Assembly: GCF_003259435.1 (NCBI RefSeq)
Contig: NZ_QLMA01000001.1
Span: 930,001 to 994,000 of the forward strand
DNA: 64,000 nucleotides
Direction of reading: 5' to 3'
Origin: Chitinophaga dinghuensis
GTDB lineage: Bacteria; Bacteroidota; Bacteroidia; Chitinophagales; Chitinophagaceae
In this document: piece by piece, positions 19,218 through 28,267 of the stretch
Layout of the letters: the number at the start of each line of letters is the position of its first letter
Numbering within the stretch: position 1 is the stretch's first letter
Position numbers and translations under genes: made by a program
Notes under the pieces: generated by a model
The model's database searches: none
What the model was told of the DNA's origin: nothing
Seen by the model: the letters and a program-made list of their open reading frames with translations, nothing else

Positions 19218-20762
19218 ATGAAAAAGTATTGTTATATCCGTCTGGGCATAATGGGTTTGCTGCTATCCTGGCAGGCCGTTAATGCACAGAATACTGTTAG
19301 CTTTCTGAAAGACACCACCGGACCCGTTATTAATCGAAATATTTACGGCCATTTTGCGGAACATCTGGGAAACTGTATCTATGGCGGTTTTTACGTGGGA
19401 GACACGAGTCATATACCCAATACCAAAGGCGTCAGGCAGGATGTGATAGCCGCATTGCGTAAATTGAAGATACCTAATTTGCGCTGGCCTGGCGGCTGTT
19501 TTGCAGATACCTATCACTGGAAAGATGGGATAGGCCCGAAGGCAGGACGTCCGGCGATTGTGAACACGTGGTGGGGAAATGTTACGGAAGACAACAGCTT
19601 TGGCACCCACGACTTTCTTAACATGTGCGAGGAGTTAGGCACAGAGCCCTACCTGGCAGGAAATGTTGGTAGTGGCACCGTACAGGAGCTATCAGATTGG
19701 GTACAGTATGTCAATTTTGAGGGGAAAAGTCCGATGTCGGACCTTCGGGTGCAGCATGGCAGGAATAATCCCTGGAAAGTGCGTTTCTGGGGCGTAGGGA
19801 ATGAAGCCTGGGGCTGTGGAGGCAATATGCGGCCGGAGTACTATGCAGACATTTACCGCAAGTATGCCACCTTCATGCATAGCAACTGGAAAAATGAACA
19901 TCTCTTCCGCATTGCTTCCGGCGCCAATTCCTCCGATTACAACTGGACGGAAGTACTGATGAAGAACATTCCTAAAAACTTACTGGAAGGCGTGGCCTTG
20001 CATCATTATGCTGTGATTAGTTGGAATCAGAAGGGAGATGCAGTGAACTTCAGTGAGCGCCAGTATTTTCAGACCATGCAATCCGGTTTATTCATGGACA
20101 GCCTGATTCATAAACACAGCGCCATCATGGATAAGTATGATCCCCAGAAGAAAGTAGCCCTGGTGGTAGACGAATGGGGCGGTTGGTATGATGTAGCATC
20201 CGGTACCAATCCGGGTTTCCTCTTCCAGCAGAATACCATGCGCGATGCAGTACTGGCGGGAGCTACGCTGAATATTTTCAATAATCATGCAGACAGAGTA
20301 CGTATGGCCAACCTGGCCCAGGCCATCAATGTATTGCAATCCGTCATCCTCACCCATGGAGATACCATGATCCTCACGCCTACCTATCATGTAATGGAGA
20401 TGTACAACGTGCATCAGGATGCGACCCTTATTCCCATAGCCATTCACAGCAACGACTATACGCTGGGTAAGGAAAAACTGCCTGCGGTATCCGTGTCTGC
20501 ATCCAAAGACAAGGCAGGCGTTACCCATATCACGCTGGTGAATATCGATGCCAGCAAAGCCCAGGATATTACTGTGAATACGCAGGGGAGTTTTAAGTCG
20601 GTAAACGGCCGTCTCCTTACCTCCGCCAAACTGCAAGACTATAACAGTTTTTCCCAACCGGATAAAATCAAGCCAGTAGCCTTTAATGGCGCAGCTATCC
20701 GGAATGGCAACCTCACGGTAAAGATTCCGCCTTATGCTGTGGTGGTACTTACCTTGCAATAA
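19218..20762 (+). CDS. GH51 alpha-L-arabinofuranosidase, secreted
   Basis: A 514-residue enzyme with a signal peptide (cut near NAQ, residue 24) and a GH51 catalytic barrel plus C-terminal beta-sandwich. The acid/base is E196 in GVGNEAWGCGG and the nucleophile is E319 in VVDEWGG. The N-terminal part has the family phrases NIYGHFAEHLG and RWPGGCFADTYHW. It releases L-arabinose from arabinan or arabinoxylan side chains, feeding the araBDA genes downstream. It has its own candidate operator upstream and a terminator downstream, so it is a separate transcript under the same putative regulator. Confidence 0.96.
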   Translation: MKKYCYIRLGIMGLLLSWQAVNAQNTVSFLKDTTGPVINRNIYGHFAEHLGNCIYGGFYVGDTSHIPNTKGVRQDVIAALRKLKIPNLRWPGGCFADTYHWKDGIGPKAGRPAIVNTWWGNVTEDNSFGTHDFLNMCEELGTEPYLAGNVGSGTVQELSDWVQYVNFEGKSPMSDLRVQHGRNNPWKVRFWGVGNEAWGCGGNMRPEYYADIYRKYATFMHSNWKNEHLFRIASGANSSDYNWTEVLMKNIPKNLLEGVALHHYAVISWNQKGDAVNFSERQYFQTMQSGLFMDSLIHKHSAIMDKYDPQKKVALVVDEWGGWYDVASGTNPGFLFQQNTMRDAVLAGATLNIFNNHADRVRMANLAQAINVLQSVILTHGDTMILTPTYHVMEMYNVHQDATLIPIAIHSNDYTLGKEKLPAVSVSASKDKAGVTHITLVNIDASKAQDITVNTQGSFKSVNGRLLTSAKLQDYNSFSQPDKIKPVAFNGAAIRNGNLTVKIPPYAVVVLTLQ

Positions 20763-20769
20763 TTTTACC

Positions 20770-20800
20770 GGGAATACCTGAGGTCGTATTCCCCTTTTTT
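20770..20800 (+). terminator. Intrinsic terminator after the GH51 gene
   Basis: A perfect 8-bp stem, GGGAATAC (20770-20777) with GTATTCCC (20786-20793), is followed by CTTTTTT. It ends the arabinofuranosidase transcript before the araB operator. Confidence 0.88.
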
Positions 20801-20813
20801 ATAACCATTTTTA

Positions 20814-20834
20814 TAATTGTCAATATTACAATTA
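20814..20834. promoter_or_regulatory. Candidate AraR operator directly before araB
   Basis: Perfect half-sites TAATTGT (20814-20820) and ACAATTA (20828-20834) are separated by 7 bp, the same architecture as 19139-19159. It ends 2 bp before the first araB ATG, leaving no room for a ribosome-binding site between operator and start. Repressor bound here would block transcription start or early elongation. Confidence 0.78.
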
Positions 20835-20836
20835 AT

Positions 20837-22510
20837 ATGATGGGTGTTTATGTAATAGGGGTGGATTTTGGAACCGATTCTGTGAGGTCGGTGATTGTAG
20901 ATAGCAGAAACGGCCAGGAAATAGCTACCACTGTAGTGCACTACCCCCGCTGGCAGCAAGGGTTGTACTGTAATCCCGCGGTGAATCAGTTTCGGCAGCA
21001 TCCGCTGGATTATATCGAAAGCATGGAAAGTGGTATACGGCAGTGCCTTCGCATAGCCGGACCGGCGGTAGCATCCGGTATAGCGGCCATCTCAGTGGAT
21101 ACCACCGGCTCTACGCCGGTAGCAGTAGACGAATCAGGGACTCCGCTGGCATTGCTGCCCGCATTTAAAGATAATCCCAATGCCATGTTTGTCTTGTGGA
21201 AAGATCATACTGCCATCCCGGAAGCTGCCATTATCAATCATGCGGCGGCCCGCTTTCCGGTCGATTACCTGCAATTCGTAGGAGGGATATATTCTTCTGA
21301 ATGGTTCTGGTCTAAGCTATTGCATCTGCTTCGTACAGACGAAAAGGTGAGCGCCGCAACCTGGTCCTGGGTAGAACATTGTGACTGGATTCCCTTTCTG
21401 CTTACAGGAGGTCGGGATGTACGCACCATGCGCAGAGGGATCTGCGGCGCAGGACATAAGGCATTATATGCCGAGGAGTTTGGCGGATTACCACCAGAAG
21501 AATTTTTCACCGCCATTGATCCGCTGTTAGGCGGTTTCAGATCACGGCTCTTTGATAAAGTTTATACCGCTGCCGATCCCGCAGGGAACCTCTCGGCGGA
21601 ATGGGCAGAGCGACTGGGACTTCATACAGCCGTTATCGTTGGAGTAGGAGCATTTGATGCCCATATGGGCGCCGTTGGCGGACAAATAGCGCCCTATCAT
21701 CTCAGTAAAGTCATGGGTACTTCTACCTGCGACATGCTGGTAGCCCCAATGGAGGATATGAAGGGACGTCTTGTGCGTGGGATTTGCGGCCAGGTGCCAG
21801 GTTCTGTTATTCCCGGAATGATGGGCATGGAAGCCGGACAGTCGGCTTTTGGAGATTGTTATGCCTGGCTGAGTAATCTCCTTGCCTGGCCATTGCAACA
21901 GCTCATTCCAGCTACCGCCTTCCTGGAACCAGCCATAGCAGCTAAAGTTCGGGATGATGCCCAGCAGCGGATACTACAGGAATTATCCAGACAAGCCGCT
22001 CTTATTCTTCCCGATGAACACAGCGAACTAGGAATAGACTGGCTGAATGGTCGACGTACTCCCGATGCCAATCAGGCCCTTAAAGGCACGCTTACCGGGT
22101 TACATCTGGCTTCTGATGCACCGCGACTTTTCCGGGCCATAGCAGAAGCTACCTGTTTTGGAGCCCGGGCTATCGTAGAGCGATTTGAAAGAGAAGGCAT
22201 GCCGGTAAAAGGTTTGATAGGGATTGGCGGTGTTGCCAAAAAATCAGCGTTCATCATGCAACTGATGGCAGATACCATGAATATGCCTATCCGCATACAT
22301 CGTTCTGAACAAACCTGCGCACTGGGGGCTGCTATGTTTGCCGCCACTGCCGCAGGATTATATACGCGCGTGGAAGATGCGATGGAGGCTATGGGACAAG
22401 GATTCGACAACGTTTATCAGCCCGATGTATCACGTGTCTCCCTATACGAAACACGCTACGAAAAGTATAAATCTCTGGGAGAATTCACCGCTACACTAAC
22501 CATCAACTAA
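20837..22510 (+). CDS. araB: Ribulokinase AraB (FGGY family)
   Basis: A 557-residue FGGY kinase that phosphorylates L-ribulose to L-ribulose 5-phosphate. The N-terminus VIGVDFGTDSVRSVIVD is the phosphate-binding loop of ribulokinases, with the FGTDS signature. The middle contains the GVGAFDAHMGAVG segment and MGTSTCDML, and the C-terminus has IGGVAKKSAFIMQL and CALGAAMFAA. The length is normal for AraB. It is followed after 5 bp by araD and then araA, forming an araBDA operon. The start is the first of two adjacent ATGs (20837 or 20840). Confidence 0.97.
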   Translation: MMGVYVIGVDFGTDSVRSVIVDSRNGQEIATTVVHYPRWQQGLYCNPAVNQFRQHPLDYIESMESGIRQCLRIAGPAVASGIAAISVDTTGSTPVAVDESGTPLALLPAFKDNPNAMFVLWKDHTAIPEAAIINHAAARFPVDYLQFVGGIYSSEWFWSKLLHLLRTDEKVSAATWSWVEHCDWIPFLLTGGRDVRTMRRGICGAGHKALYAEEFGGLPPEEFFTAIDPLLGGFRSRLFDKVYTAADPAGNLSAEWAERLGLHTAVIVGVGAFDAHMGAVGGQIAPYHLSKVMGTSTCDMLVAPMEDMKGRLVRGICGQVPGSVIPGMMGMEAGQSAFGDCYAWLSNLLAWPLQQLIPATAFLEPAIAAKVRDDAQQRILQELSRQAALILPDEHSELGIDWLNGRRTPDANQALKGTLTGLHLASDAPRLFRAIAEATCFGARAIVERFEREGMPVKGLIGIGGVAKKSAFIMQLMADTMNMPIRIHRSEQTCALGAAMFAATAAGLYTRVEDAMEAMGQGFDNVYQPDVSRVSLYETRYEKYKSLGEFTATLTIN

Positions 22511-22515
22511 ATATC

Positions 22516-23214
22516 ATGCAGGTTTATCAAACCATCCGTGAGGCGGCATATGAAGCCAATATGCAATTACCGGCGCTGGGCCTGGTGTTGTTCACATTTG
22601 GTAATGTGAGCGCTGCAGATCGCAGTAAAGGACTGTTTGCCATTAAGCCCAGCGGCATTCCCTACCAGGAATTATCTCCCGCTAAAATGGTCGTGGTGGA
22701 CTTTGACGGAAAAACAGTGGATGGCGCCCTGCGGCCTTCTTCTGATACTTTGACGCATGCCGTACTGTATAAGCATTGGGAAGACATATGCGGTATCGCG
22801 CATACGCATTCTACCTACGCAACGGCATGGGCACAAAGTCTGCGCGATATTCCCGTATACGGCACTACCCATGCTGATCATAACACCGTAGACATTCCCT
22901 GTGCATCCCCTATGTCGGATGAGATGATATCTGGGGACTATGAACTGCAAACCGGTTATCAGATTTTGAATACGCTCACTGCAAGAGGGTTGAGCCATCA
23001 GGAAATTGAAATGATCCTGATAGGTAATCATGGCCCTTTCACCTGGGGCGCTACTCCCGCCCAGGCGGTGTATAACAGCGCGGTACTAGAGAACATCGCA
23101 CATATGGCGCATTTGACAGAATCGATAAATGGAACGGTAGGCCGACTGAAAGAGTCTCTCATTCGCAAACACTATGAACGTAAACATGGCCCGCAGTCGT
23201 ACTACGGCCAATAA
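22516..23214 (+). CDS. araD: L-ribulose-5-phosphate 4-epimerase AraD
   Basis: A 232-residue class II aldolase/epimerase that converts L-ribulose 5-phosphate to D-xylulose 5-phosphate, the entry point to the pentose phosphate pathway. Metal-binding histidines are in AHTHSTYA and in GNHGPF, and the GNVSAAD and IKPSG phosphate-binding stretches are present. The length equals that of typical AraD proteins. It is the middle gene of the operon, with 5 bp to araB and 9 bp to araA. Confidence 0.97.
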   Translation: MQVYQTIREAAYEANMQLPALGLVLFTFGNVSAADRSKGLFAIKPSGIPYQELSPAKMVVVDFDGKTVDGALRPSSDTLTHAVLYKHWEDICGIAHTHSTYATAWAQSLRDIPVYGTTHADHNTVDIPCASPMSDEMISGDYELQTGYQILNTLTARGLSHQEIEMILIGNHGPFTWGATPAQAVYNSAVLENIAHMAHLTESINGTVGRLKESLIRKHYERKHGPQSYYGQ

Positions 23215-23223
23215 AAACTTTTT

Positions 23224-24702
23224 ATGATCAACCTGAAATCGCTGGAACTATGGTTTATAACTGGTAGTCAGCATCTGTATGGAGAAGAAACTTTAAAACA
23301 GGTAGCAGCGCATAGCATGGAAATAGCTGCTGCCCTGAACGCTAATTTTCGTATACCCGTTACAGTGATATATAAACCTGTTGTAACCACTCCGGAAGAA
23401 ATATATAACGTTTGCAGAGAAGCCACTGCCTCTCCGGCATGTATCGGCGTGATCACCTGGATGCATACGTTTTCACCTGCTAAAATGTGGATTCAGGGGT
23501 TGAAAGTTTTATCCAAACCATTATGTCATCTGCATACACAATATAACCAGGATATTCCCTGGCAGGATATTGATATGGATTTTATGAACCTGAATCAAAG
23601 CGCACATGGCGACCGTGAATTTGGTTTTATGGTGAGTCGTATGCGAATGAACAGAAAAGTAATTGTGGGTCATTGGCAGGATGAAGCAGTAATAGGAGAG
23701 TTGGGCGCATGGGCGAGGGTTGCAGCCGGGTGGCATGATTGGCAAGGCGCCAGATATGTTCGATTCGGGGATAATATGCGGTATGTGGCGGTTACAGAGG
23801 GAGATAAGGTGGAAGCGGAGTCTAAATTTGGCTTCTCTTGCAATACCCACGGTATTGGTGATCTTGTTCGTGTAGTAAATGAAATAACAGATGATGAGGC
23901 GGATAAATTGGTGCAGGAATACGCGGACGCCTATACGATTTCCGGAAATCTGTTATTGGATAATGCCTTGCGGGAGGCTGCCAGAATTGAGCTGGGAATG
24001 AAATATTTCCTGGAGGCTGGAAATTACAAGGGCTTCTCTGATACCTTCGAAGATCTGCATGGATTGCAGCAATTGCCGGGTATTGCCGTACAGCGCCTTA
24101 TGCAGGCAGGTTATGGATTTGCAGGGGAAGGTGATTGGAAAACGGCCGCCCTCGTACGCGCGATGAAAGTCATGGGACATGGCCTGCCTGGTGGTAATTC
24201 ATTCATGGAAGATTATACTTATCACTTGGCTCCGGGAAATAATATGGTGCTGGGCGCGCATATGTTGGAAATTTGTGCCTCCATTGCAGCAGGAAAACCT
24301 TCCTGTGAGAAGCATCCATTGGGAATAGGAGGAAAGGCTGATCCGGTGCGATTAATATTTGATGTGGCGCTGGGTGATGCCCTCAATGCCTCCCTGGTAG
24401 ACATGGGAAATAGATTTCGTTTAGTCGTTAACGAAGTAACTGCCGTTATCCCGCCGAAACCGCTTCCGAAGTTGCCTGTTGCCCGTGTCCTTTGGAAACC
24501 ATTGCCGGATATGTCTATCGCTTGTACTGCCTGGATATTGGCTGGAGGAGCGCATCATACTTGTTATAGCCAGAATGTAAGCGCTATGCAGTTGCAGGAT
24601 TTCGCAGATATAGCGGGCATCGAAATGTTACTGATTGATGAACATACAGACCTGCGTCATTTTAAAAATGAAATTCGCTGGAATGAAGCCAGCTATAGGT
24701 AG
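23224..24702 (+). CDS. araA: L-arabinose isomerase AraA
   Basis: A 492-residue cytoplasmic isomerase converting L-arabinose to L-ribulose. The N-terminus [17 protein letters not shown] and the segment [11 protein letters not shown] are characteristic, and the metal-binding region includes [25 protein letters not shown] and the C-terminal [10 protein letters not shown]. The length is close to the E. coli enzyme. It is the last gene of the araBDA operon. An inverted repeat and a new promoter follow before araR. Confidence 0.97.
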   Translation: MINLKSLELWFITGSQHLYGEETLKQVAAHSMEIAAALNANFRIPVTVIYKPVVTTPEEIYNVCREATASPACIGVITWMHTFSPAKMWIQGLKVLSKPLCHLHTQYNQDIPWQDIDMDFMNLNQSAHGDREFGFMVSRMRMNRKVIVGHWQDEAVIGELGAWARVAAGWHDWQGARYVRFGDNMRYVAVTEGDKVEAESKFGFSCNTHGIGDLVRVVNEITDDEADKLVQEYADAYTISGNLLLDNALREAARIELGMKYFLEAGNYKGFSDTFEDLHGLQQLPGIAVQRLMQAGYGFAGEGDWKTAALVRAMKVMGHGLPGGNSFMEDYTYHLAPGNNMVLGAHMLEICASIAAGKPSCEKHPLGIGGKADPVRLIFDVALGDALNASLVDMGNRFRLVVNEVTAVIPPKPLPKLPVARVLWKPLPDMSIACTAWILAGGAHHTCYSQNVSAMQLQDFADIAGIEMLLIDEHTDLRHFKNEIRWNEASYR

Positions 24703-24741
24703 CTAAGGATACATCACCCACTCTTTGTCTTTTATCATTCT

Positions 24742-24776
24742 CCCCGTGCACAAATCACTATATTTGTGCAACGGGG
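24742..24776 (+). promoter_or_regulatory. araR promoter within an inverted repeat
   Basis: CCCCGTGCACAAAT (24742-24755) pairs with ATTTGTGCAACGGGG (24762-24776), with one bulged A. The right arm overlaps TATATTTG (24759-24766), a perfect match to the Bacteroidota -7 element TAnnTTTG, which puts the transcription start near 24772. The repeat may be an autoregulatory site, or it may act as a terminator for araA. It differs from the TAATTGT operators. Confidence 0.6.
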
Positions 24777-24801
24777 AATCTGTTTCCTGTTAGACGCAGT
24801 T

Positions 24802-25500
24802 ATGAAAAAATATTCCAAGCAGTCCAGAATGCTCCTGGCGGTAGATTGTATCATATTTGGTTTCGATGGCCAGGAACTGAAGCTGTTACTGATTCAGCGC
24901 GGTTTTGAACCTCGCAAGGGAGAGTGGAGCCTGGTGGGAGGTTTTGTAAATGCAGATGAAAGTGCCGATACCGCAGCAGCCCGAATCCTGAGTAAACTAA
25001 GTGGGCTGGATGGCGTATATATGGAGCAGTTGCATACCTTCTCTGCCCCACACCGAGATACCGTGGAGCGTACAGTGTCTGTAGCTTATACGGCTCTGAT
25101 TGATATTCAAAAACTCAAGCAACAATTGCATGAAGATTTTCATGCGGTCTGGTTTCCAATAAATCATCATCCTGCGCTTATATTTGATCATCAGCAGATG
25201 GTGGATAAAGCGAAAGAGGTATTGCGCTATAAAGCTGCGCTGCACCCGCTTTTGCTGGAGCTGATGCCTGCGAAATTTACTATTCCCCAATTGCAGCAAT
25301 TATATGAATCGGTGTATCATCAAACCTTTGATAAGGGGAATTTCTCCCGCAAAATATTATCTACAAAGTTGTTGGTGAAGCTAACGGATAAGGATAAACT
25401 GAGTTCCAAAAAAGGGGCTTACTATTATAAGGTAGACCGGAAGCGTTATGAGGCCAGCAAACAGGCTGCGCTGCATTTTATGCCGGGTGATAGTCAGTAA
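24802..25500 (+). CDS. araR: Nudix-fold transcriptional regulator of arabinose utilisation (AraR-like)
   Basis: A 232-residue regulator with an N-terminal Nudix fold (about 10-140) and a C-terminal winged helix of the NrtR type (about 150-225, with FTIPQLQQLYESVY). The Nudix box keeps G-x5-E-x7-R but the catalytic REUxEE is replaced (R-I-L-S-K-L), so it should bind an effector and not hydrolyse one. Bacteroidetes AraR regulators belong to this family. I chose ATG 24802 because the promoter's -7 element covers the upstream GTG at 24766. It probably controls GH51 and araBDA through the two matched operators. Confidence 0.9.
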   Translation: MKKYSKQSRMLLAVDCIIFGFDGQELKLLLIQRGFEPRKGEWSLVGGFVNADESADTAAARILSKLSGLDGVYMEQLHTFSAPHRDTVERTVSVAYTALIDIQKLKQQLHEDFHAVWFPINHHPALIFDHQQMVDKAKEVLRYKAALHPLLLELMPAKFTIPQLQQLYESVYHQTFDKGNFSRKILSTKLLVKLTDKDKLSSKKGAYYYKVDRKRYEASKQAALHFMPGDSQ

Positions 25501-25509
25501 AATAGTAAT

Positions 25510-26877
25510 TTATTCTGCCATAATGGGAAGGCCGCCGGCATAGTATTTCAACTCAATGATACCGTTGGGTATATTTTTCGAATTCCAGGCATTGTGAATA
25601 GCCAGGGCCGCGCCCATAGCGGTGGCTTGGGCCATAGAGGCTGCAAATACTTCTACTCCGGTAAACAGCATGGCCAGCATATTCATGTAAATCTGGTTTT
25701 TACTGAACCCGCCATCTACAAAAATTCTTTTCACACTATTATCGTTCATGACTAATCTGGTAGCCTGGTATTGCTGTGCTGCAAGGTCGAACAACAGTTG
25801 ATGATAAGCGGCTGTGTCGGTGGAGAACTGGTGCAGGTCTCTCTCTGCAAAAATACCTGCTGGCTTCAATGGAAGTGTGGGATCGTATTCCATGTGCCGG
25901 TATTTTAAAGTAGCTTGCCCAAAGTGTGCCGCAATTCGTTTCATCTGTTGTTCATGTTCGTAGCCCGCAAATAATCGGGAGGCCTTCACCGGATTTCCCT
26001 GGTAAGTCATGTAGCAAAGACAATCTTGTCGTAGTTCTGCTGCGGTGAGCGGGGTATGATTAAATGGATTCAGACTGATGCACCAGGTGCCGGTGCTTAA
26101 CAGAATGAAGGGCTCATGAAAGCATACGAGATAGGGTATCAGCGCGGCGGAGCTGTCATGCAGACCGGTACCGATCTGGTAAGTATTACCGGGAAACAGC
26201 GGAGGTAATACTTGGGCGGCGGGCATAATGGGCGCCAGTTTTTCGTATATTCCTTCCTGATATACCCAGTGATGGTATTTATTTTCCTGGAAGTTCCAGA
26301 GATTGGTATGACAGCCGATGCTGGTAATATCGCTGGCTGGAACGCCGGTGAGCAGGTAGCTCATGTACTGTGGCAGGTGCAGGGCATAACGGGTAGCCTG
26401 AAAAATAGCAGGTTGCTCATATTTGAGTCGGTACAATTGCATACCGGAATTAAGACTGCCGAGTACGGGAGATGACATCTGCACTGACAACAGATCTTCC
26501 CCACCGTATTGGTGGTAGAAGTTCTGTTGTAGGGCAGCAGGGTATTGCTTAAGATAGTTGTAAAGGGGGGTGAGGGGGCGGCCTTCTTCATCAATATACA
26601 CGAAGCTTGCGCCGTAGGTAGAGCAATTAATTGCTTTGACTTCTACGTCCTTTTTTTTGAAGACTTCCCGCAGTGAATCAAAAACAGATAAGCGGAGACT
26701 TTCGAGGTTTTCGCAGGGATCTCCGTCTTCGTCTGTTGTTTCGTTAAATCTGGCGGTACGTTCAAAAATAAGCTGGTATTGCTCATCAAAGAGGAGCAGT
26801 TTTTTGTTGGTTTTACCAACATCAAAGATGACTATGACCGGTGTCTTTTTCATGCCTGGTAAAAAGTTTGGGGCCAA
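25510..26877 (-). CDS. rhaB: Rhamnulokinase RhaB (FGGY family)
   Basis: A 455-residue FGGY sugar kinase. The N-terminal VIVIFDVGKTNKKLLLFD loop, the GLHDSSAALIPYL segment and the C-terminal VDGGFSKNQIYMNML match rhamnulokinases of Bacteroidota. The substrate is assigned from the operon, which also carries isomerase, aldolase and transporter genes. It is the last gene of the minus-strand rha operon, 34 bp after rhaI, and converges on araR with 9 bp between stops. Confidence 0.9.
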   Translation of the reverse strand: MAPNFLPGMKKTPVIVIFDVGKTNKKLLLFDEQYQLIFERTARFNETTDEDGDPCENLESLRLSVFDSLREVFKKKDVEVKAINCSTYGASFVYIDEEGRPLTPLYNYLKQYPAALQQNFYHQYGGEDLLSVQMSSPVLGSLNSGMQLYRLKYEQPAIFQATRYALHLPQYMSYLLTGVPASDITSIGCHTNLWNFQENKYHHWVYQEGIYEKLAPIMPAAQVLPPLFPGNTYQIGTGLHDSSAALIPYLVCFHEPFILLSTGTWCISLNPFNHTPLTAAELRQDCLCYMTYQGNPVKASRLFAGYEHEQQMKRIAAHFGQATLKYRHMEYDPTLPLKPAGIFAERDLHQFSTDTAAYHQLLFDLAAQQYQATRLVMNDNSVKRIFVDGGFSKNQIYMNMLAMLFTGVEVFAASMAQATAMGAALAIHNAWNSKNIPNGIIELKYYAGGLPIMAE

Positions 26878-26911
26878 CGCATGAATGGCTGAACTTAATA
26901 TTTGGGTTTTC

Positions 26912-28186
26912 CTATAATCCTGTTGCGACAGACACAGATCCGCGTTCCCGGATAAGGTTTTTCCTTACTTCGGAAGAACGGAATATGCACAGTGGCATGA
27001 GTGCGCCGCCATCGCGGAGGCGTGCTTCTGCCACCAGTGGACGTACGTCTGTACGGTATGCCTGTTGAAGAATTTCCTGTGCGCGTACTACATCATTCAG
27101 TTTCTGCGCTTCTGCCAACTGCCTGCGATCCACCAGTAATGCCTGAGCATAGGCCAGCATAATAGCTTCTACTGACTGCAGCAGGTCTTCCAGGGGATCT
27201 TTCACATTATGGCTGGCGTCTATCATCCAGCCTAAATCGGTGGTATGTTCCATGCCGCGGGCGTCCATACCATCTATCAGTTCATTGAAAATGAGGAATA
27301 ACTGATAGGGTTTGATGCTGCCAACGGTGAGATCATCGTCGCCGTATTTGGAATCGTTGAAATGGAATCCACCTAATTTGCCTTCCATGAGCAGCAGCGA
27401 TACAATCTGTTCGATGTTGGCATTAGGGAGATGATGGCCTAGGTCGACCAATGTGTAGGCTTTTTCGCCTAATTTATTGGCGTAGAGCAGACTTTGACCC
27501 CAGTCGCCCACTGTAGTGGAATAGAAATTGGGTTCGAAGGCTTTATATTCTACGAACATCTTCCAGTTTTCCGGGAGGGCTTTATAAATTTCCTGTAGTC
27601 CGGAGAGGGTGTTCTGAAAGGCTTTTCGGAAGTTCAGTTGTCCTGGAAAGCAGGAACCGTCTGCGAGCCAAACAGTGAGGGAAGTGGAGCCGAGTTCGAT
27701 ACCGTAGTTGATTACCTCGATATTATGATCAATAGCTTGCTGTCGGGTAGCGCTGTCCGTATGTTGCAGAGAACCATATTTATAGCTCAGTGGCTGGCCC
27801 GGCTGATCCTGGAAGGTGTTCGAGTTCATTGCATCGAAGCTAAGGCCGTATTGGGCCGCTAATGCCCTGATATTAGCAGGGTTAGATGGAATGTCCCAGG
27901 GGATATGCAGAGATATGGCGCCACTGGAGCGGTTGAGGGCGTGCAGCAGACCTATATCCATGATTTTTTCTTCCAGGTTACGGGGTTCGCCGCCGCCTGC
28001 AAACCGGGCGAATCGGGTGCCTCCGGTACCTAAAGCCCAACTGGGGATGGCTACCTGGAAAGCTCTTAGTTTTTCAATGATGGCCTCTGCATTGGGCACT
28101 GTGCTTGCAATGTAGGCAAATGCTTTTTGATGCGCGTTCAGCACGGGGTCGTTGTACTCGGCGATCTGGTATTTTTCTATTTCCAT
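26912..28186 (-). CDS. rhaI: L-rhamnose isomerase RhaI (TIM barrel)
   Basis: A 424-residue TIM-barrel isomerase of the Pseudomonas stutzeri type (about 430 residues), not the E. coli RhaA type. Metal-site features include MFVEYKAFEPNFYST, VDLGHHLPNANIEQ, GGFHFNDSKYGDDDL and the C-terminal IDASHN. It converts L-rhamnose to L-rhamnulose. It lies between the aldolase-dehydrogenase and the kinase in the operon, 81 bp after the former. That spacer holds a short hairpin (28230-28261) of uncertain role. Confidence 0.92.
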   Translation of the reverse strand: MEIEKYQIAEYNDPVLNAHQKAFAYIASTVPNAEAIIEKLRAFQVAIPSWALGTGGTRFARFAGGGEPRNLEEKIMDIGLLHALNRSSGAISLHIPWDIPSNPANIRALAAQYGLSFDAMNSNTFQDQPGQPLSYKYGSLQHTDSATRQQAIDHNIEVINYGIELGSTSLTVWLADGSCFPGQLNFRKAFQNTLSGLQEIYKALPENWKMFVEYKAFEPNFYSTTVGDWGQSLLYANKLGEKAYTLVDLGHHLPNANIEQIVSLLLMEGKLGGFHFNDSKYGDDDLTVGSIKPYQLFLIFNELIDGMDARGMEHTTDLGWMIDASHNVKDPLEDLLQSVEAIMLAYAQALLVDRRQLAEAQKLNDVVRAQEILQQAYRTDVRPLVAEARLRDGGALMPLCIFRSSEVRKNLIRERGSVSVATGL

Positions 28187-28267
28187 AACCGGGGTATTTT
28201 CAGGTCATATAAAATACTTCATTTATCGGAGATATTACAGGAGAATTATGCTGCAATATCTCATCTA

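Noticed and set aside
20088..20759. Minus-strand ORF of 223 codons inside the GH51 gene
   Set aside because: Antisense to the catalytic barrel of the arabinofuranosidase, with no supporting motif.
24766..24801. GTG start for araR at 24766
   Set aside because: The GTG starts on the last base of the TATATTTG promoter element and would precede the expected transcription start. ATG 24802 gives the normal family N-terminus.
28230..28261. Hairpin between the aldolase-dehydrogenase and rhaI genes as a terminator
   Set aside because: The stem is only 7+3 bp with a mismatch and no T-run, and the genes around it look co-transcribed. It could be an RNA processing site but the evidence is thin.
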